NCBI GenBank assembly: GCA_902495955.1
Contig: CABUZE010000026.1
Location: forward strand, 1 to 8,810
From: an uncultured Collinsella sp.
GTDB taxonomy: Bacteria; Actinomycetota; Coriobacteriia; Coriobacteriales; Coriobacteriaceae
DNA: 8,810 nucleotides
Direction of reading: 5' to 3'
The notes beneath the pieces are model-generated. The model was given only the letters and a program-made list of their open reading frames with translations, was not told the DNA's origin and ran no database searches. Both the position numbers and the translations under genes were made by a program. Below, piece after piece: positions 6,854-8,810 of this stretch (the stretch's first letter is position 1; each line of letters opens with the position of its first letter).

Positions 6854-7711
6854 ATGGCACTTGTTACCACCGAAAAGATGCTCAAGGACGCTCAGACCGG
6901 CCACTACGCCGTCGGCGCGTTCAACGTCGAGAACCTCGAGTTTGTTATGGCCGTTCTGGCCGCTGCCGAGGAGACCAAGTCCCCCGTCATCATGCAGACC
7001 ACCCCGGGCACCATCAAGACCGCTGGTCTGGACTACTTCTACGGCATGGTCAAGGCTGCCGCCGAGCGCGCTTCCGTGCCCGTCGCTCTGCACCTCGATC
7101 ACGGCGATGGCTATGATCGCTGCATGCAGGCTTTCCGTACGGGCTACACCTCTGTCATGATTGACGGTTCGCACGAGTCCTTCGAGGACAACATCGCTCT
7201 GACCAAGTCCGTCGCCGATGCTGGCCGCGCCATGGGCGTGCCCGTCGAGGCCGAGCTCGGTAAGGTTGGCGGCAAGGAGGACGACGGTCCCGCGGTTGAG
7301 GGCGAGAGCCCCTACACCGATCCGGCCGAGGCCAAGGAGTTCGTCGAGCGTACCGGCTGCACCTCGCTGGCCATTGGCGTTGGCACCAGCCACGGTGTGT
7401 ACACGAGCGATCCGCACATCGAGCAGTCCGTGGTCAAGGCCATCCGCGACGCCGTCGACGTGCCGCTGGTTCTGCACGGCACCTCCGGTGTGCCCGATGA
7501 GCAGGTTGCCGAGGCCGTGAAGAACGGCATCTGCAAGGTCAACTACGCTACCGAGCTGCGTCAGGCCTACACCAAGGGCTTCATGGCCTACATGGCCGAG
7601 AACCCCGCCTGCTTCGATCCCAAGAAGCCGGCCAAGGAGGGCATGCGTGAGATCACCGAGCTGGTTAAGATCCGCATGACCAACCTCAACTCTGTGGGCA
7701 AAGCAGAGTAA
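6854..7711 (+). CDS. fba: Class II ketose-bisphosphate aldolase (fructose- or tagatose-bisphosphate)
   Basis: Zinc-dependent aldolase of the cytoplasm cleaving a ketose-1,6-bisphosphate into dihydroxyacetone phosphate and glyceraldehyde-3-phosphate. The 285-residue length is typical. Key residues are in place: catalytic D82 and zinc ligand H83 in ALHLDHGDGYD (78-88), zinc ligands H180 (GVGTSHGVY, 175-183) and H208 (LVLHGTSGVP, 205-214), plus VEAELGKVGGKEDD (131-144) and the phosphate-binding KVNYATEL (228-235). Residue numbering and blocks such as DGSHESFEDN and NGICKVNYATELR resemble the GatY/KbaY branch at least as much as Bacillus FbaA, so tagatose-bisphosphate is a real alternative substrate. 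The start at 6854 follows GGAG by nine bases; an upstream in-frame TTG at 6713 would add an atypical 47-residue extension. It diverges from a DeoR-type regulator and appears monocistronic, ending before a nested hairpin. The family call is firm; the substrate is not. Confidence 0.93.
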   Translation: MALVTTEKMLKDAQTGHYAVGAFNVENLEFVMAVLAAAEETKSPVIMQTTPGTIKTAGLDYFYGMVKAAAERASVPVALHLDHGDGYDRCMQAFRTGYTSVMIDGSHESFEDNIALTKSVADAGRAMGVPVEAELGKVGGKEDDGPAVEGESPYTDPAEAKEFVERTGCTSLAIGVGTSHGVYTSDPHIEQSVVKAIRDAVDVPLVLHGTSGVPDEQVAEAVKNGICKVNYATELRQAYTKGFMAYMAENPACFDPKKPAKEGMREITELVKIRMTNLNSVGKAE

Positions 7712-7744
7712 CAGCAAGGGTACTCCGACTCGCTACATATCCCG

Positions 7745-7869
7745 GGGAGGGACGAGGGCTTAGTTTCCCAATCGTCCTCGGGCATGCAAAAAGCCTCGCT
7801 GCGCACTTCGTGCGGCGAGGCTTTTTGCCCCCTGCGGAAAGATTGGGGAACTAAGCCCTCGTCCCTCCC
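7745..7869. repeat. Long inverted repeat enclosing a terminator hairpin
   Basis: Positions 7745-7773 and 7841-7869 are 29-base inverted arms matching at 28 positions; the single difference still gives a G-U pair in the plus-strand RNA. They enclose 67 bases that contain a second, independent hairpin (7786-7828). Arm core: GACGAGGGCTTAG (7751-7763). No target-site duplication is evident at the ends and there is no coding sequence inside, so this resembles a REP/BIME- or MITE-like element located right after the aldolase. Recurrence in the genome is untested. Confidence 0.85.
7786..7828. terminator. Terminator hairpin after the aldolase gene
   Basis: A 14-bp stem pairs GCAAAAAGCCTCGC (7786-7799) with GCGAGGCTTTTTGC (7815-7828), topped by a smaller GCAC/GTGC stem (7803-7806/7810-7813). 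The A-tract and T-tract form the base of the stem, giving the usual symmetric form that can work in both directions. It lies 74 bases after the aldolase stop and is the likely end of that transcript. From the other side it could stop minus-strand transcription from the 7953-8162 ORF. Confidence 0.8.
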
Positions 7870-7952
7870 AGGTTGACCTACTCGAGGTCGTCGCCCTTGT
7901 GGCGTTAGAGCGGAAAAAATTGGAGCGTTAGGGCTTCTTTGCTTATGGGGGA
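7870..7952. other. Non-coding spacer, no recognisable features
   Basis: Between the nested inverted repeat and the end of the small minus-strand ORF. The only thing seen is a seven-base direct repeat GCGTTAG (in 7902-7931) around an A-rich run. No promoter, hairpin or credible ORF was identified. Confidence 0.5.
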
Positions 7953-8162
7953 TTAGTATGCCCGGGCTTGGTTGGGGAATGCCTGGTCTAGGGATGCTTG
8001 GAGCTTTTCGAAGGATGCTCGTAAGTTGAGGCTCTGGTCGGCTGAGCGTTTGGGTTTTGTGGTGGGGGAGTCGAGGAGGCCGTCTCTCTGTGTCGGGGGG
8101 AAGGAGAAAAGGTCTGCATGTTTTAGGGATGGCTGCTGTGCTGCGTCATTGGAAGAATGCAT
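7953..8162 (-). CDS. Possible small protein, 69 residues, unknown
   Basis: I do not recognise this product. It is a 69-codon ORF starting MHSSNDAAQQPSLKHADLFS and ending NQARAY. It is hydrophilic, without a membrane segment or signal peptide, rich in Ser, Ala, Gln and Pro, with a possible short helix near NLRASFEKLQASLDQAF (46-62). In favour of translation: a perfect AGGAGG (minus strand, 8178-8173) sits 10 bases before the ATG, and an open frame upstream ends two bases before that ATG, an arrangement typical of a coupled gene pair. Against it: codon choice (many CCA, CTA, GCA, ACA) differs from the GC-ending codons of the neighbouring genes, and there is no family resemblance. It could be an orphan gene, the tail of a degraded operon, or chance. 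Confidence 0.35.
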   Translation of the reverse strand: MHSSNDAAQQPSLKHADLFSFPPTQRDGLLDSPTTKPKRSADQSLNLRASFEKLQASLDQAFPNQARAY

Positions 8163-8164
8163 GC

Positions 8165-8359
8165 TTATGCGGCCTCCTCGATGTCCACCAAAAGGTTGCG
8201 CACGGGGTATGCTGCTAGGTTCCGTGCGTTGGCAGTATTATGCCGCGGCTGTTGCAAAGAAGCGCTAAAGAAAGGTTTAATCAGGTTTGATGTAACAATG
8301 AAACCGCAGGTCAAAGCTATCGAGTAACACTCTTGAAAGGTTTTGAGCTTAAGGGCTTT
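8165..8359 (-). pseudogene. Open frame without a start codon, possible gene remnant
   Basis: This minus-strand frame is open for 64 codons after a TAG at 8362-8360 and ends in TAA at 8167-8165. It has no ATG. Its last part reads ARNLAAYPVRNLLVDIEEAA, which looks like a natural protein C-terminus, while the upstream part (for example CGFIVTSNLIKPFFS) does not look like a continuation of it. The frame ends two bases before the start of the 69-codon ORF and contains that ORF's AGGAGG. A plausible reading is that the tail of a deleted gene survives in front of its former downstream neighbour. This is inference; chance remains possible. Confidence 0.25.
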
Positions 8360-8416
8360 CTAAGGTTTGTGGCGCGGATGTGGCTTGCCTGTGTGGGGCG
8401 TGTGGACGGCTCGTTC

Positions 8417-8810
8417 CTAGCGCTGCGGCTCTGCGGCCCGCACCTGCTCGATGACCTTTTCCATGGTGGCGTCGATGCGGTCCTTTTTGAGCTCGCATTC
8501 CCAGATGGTTATGGGTGTCCAGCCCATTTGAGTGAGTGCTGCCACGGCGGCTCGGTCGCGTTCGACGTTGCGACGGAACTTTGCCTCCCAAAACTCAACG
8601 TTGCGCTTGGGCTGGCTAGGGTTGCACTTGGGGCAGCGGTGCCAAAAGCAGCCGTTGACGAAGATGGCGATCTTGCGGCCGGGGAAGGCGATGTCGGGCT
8701 TGCCGGGAACCTTCCATTCCAAGCGATAGCCCGTAAGGCCCGCGGCCCGTAGGCGCTGGCGAACGAGCAGCTCGGGTTTGGTGTTGGCGCGTTTGTTGCC
8801 CTTCATGGAC
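8417..8810 (-). CDS. vsr: Very short patch repair endonuclease Vsr, 5' end cut by window
   Basis: Vsr nicks DNA 5' of the T in T:G mismatches that arise by deamination of 5-methylcytosine, starting very-short-patch repair. From the Met at 8806 there are 129 residues: NTKPELLVRQRLRAAG (8-23), the catalytic Asp in PGKPDIAF (D38), the zinc-site region VNGCFWHRCPKC (50-61, with C53, H56, C58 and C61 as candidates), VEFWEAKFRRNVERDR (70-85) and IWECEL with C104. In relatives the KGxxxxNTKPE block is preceded by a further short N-terminal stretch ending in a Met, and here the frame stays open to the window edge (a Ser codon precedes this Met). The true start is therefore probably outside. No methyltransferase is visible; it would be expected beyond the right edge. 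The C-terminus ends RAAEPQR at a TAG. Confidence 0.9.
   Translation of the reverse strand, partial: SMKGNKRANTKPELLVRQRLRAAGLTGYRLEWKVPGKPDIAFPGRKIAIFVNGCFWHRCPKCNPSQPKRNVEFWEAKFRRNVERDRAAVAALTQMGWTPITIWECELKKDRIDATMEKVIEQVRAAEPQR

Noticed and set aside
6728..7717. 329-codon minus-strand ORF opposite the aldolase
   Set aside because: Antisense shadow with biased Gly/Leu/His composition; the aldolase frame carries all catalytic motifs.
7972..8268. 98-codon plus-strand ORF after the aldolase
   Set aside because: Composition looks random (many Arg, Cys, Trp), no ribosome-binding site of note, and the opposite strand offers a better-supported small ORF.
8333..8752. 139-codon plus-strand ORF opposite vsr
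   Set aside because: Antisense shadow; the minus frame has the complete Vsr motif set.

Overview
The window looks like chromosomal DNA of a high-GC anaerobic actinobacterium, most likely the Coriobacteriia (Collinsella or a close relative). This is an inference from GC-rich third codon positions, the clostridial/coriobacterial-type galactokinase signature, a stand-alone FprA-type flavodiiron protein and the repeat-rich intergenic DNA. No rRNA, tRNA, CRISPR array, transposase or phage gene was seen.

Layout. 1-80: repeat cluster cut by the left edge, followed by a strong bidirectional hairpin terminator (83-130). 172-2996, minus strand: galK-galT, two Leloir-pathway genes whose ends overlap. 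2997-3334: divergent control region holding three copies of a 13-base GTTAAC-centred motif. 3335-4366, plus: a LacI-family repressor, the obvious candidate regulator of galKT and of itself. 4496-5656, plus: FprA-type flavodiiron protein (O2/NO reduction) with an extended -10 promoter and a small leader dyad, closed by a strong terminator (5680-5717). 5716-6519, minus: DeoR-family sugar-phosphate regulator. 6520-6853: AT-rich divergent control region with several TTTTC/GAAAA dyads. 6854-7711, plus: class II ketose-bisphosphate aldolase (Fba/GatY/KbaY type). 7712-8416: 705 bases with a nested inverted repeat enclosing a terminator, then a stretch with a possible small minus-strand gene and a reading-frame remnant. 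8417-8810, minus: Vsr-type mismatch endonuclease, cut by the right edge.

How it fits together. GalK phosphorylates galactose and GalT exchanges galactose-1-phosphate with UDP-glucose. The LacI protein probably represses this pair until a sugar (galactose or a galactoside) is present. The DeoR protein and the aldolase diverge from one promoter region and probably form a second sugar-catabolism switch, responding to a phosphorylated sugar. FprA is unrelated to sugar use and would protect an anaerobe from oxygen or nitric oxide. Vsr belongs to DNA repair linked to cytosine-5 methylation; its usual methyltransferase partner is not in the window. galE, galM and sugar transporters are also absent here.

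Most of the window is ordinary core metabolism. The items that deserve a second look are the three-copy operator, the two repeat structures, the fprA leader dyad and the 7953-8359 minus-strand stretch. I see no convincing new multi-gene system.
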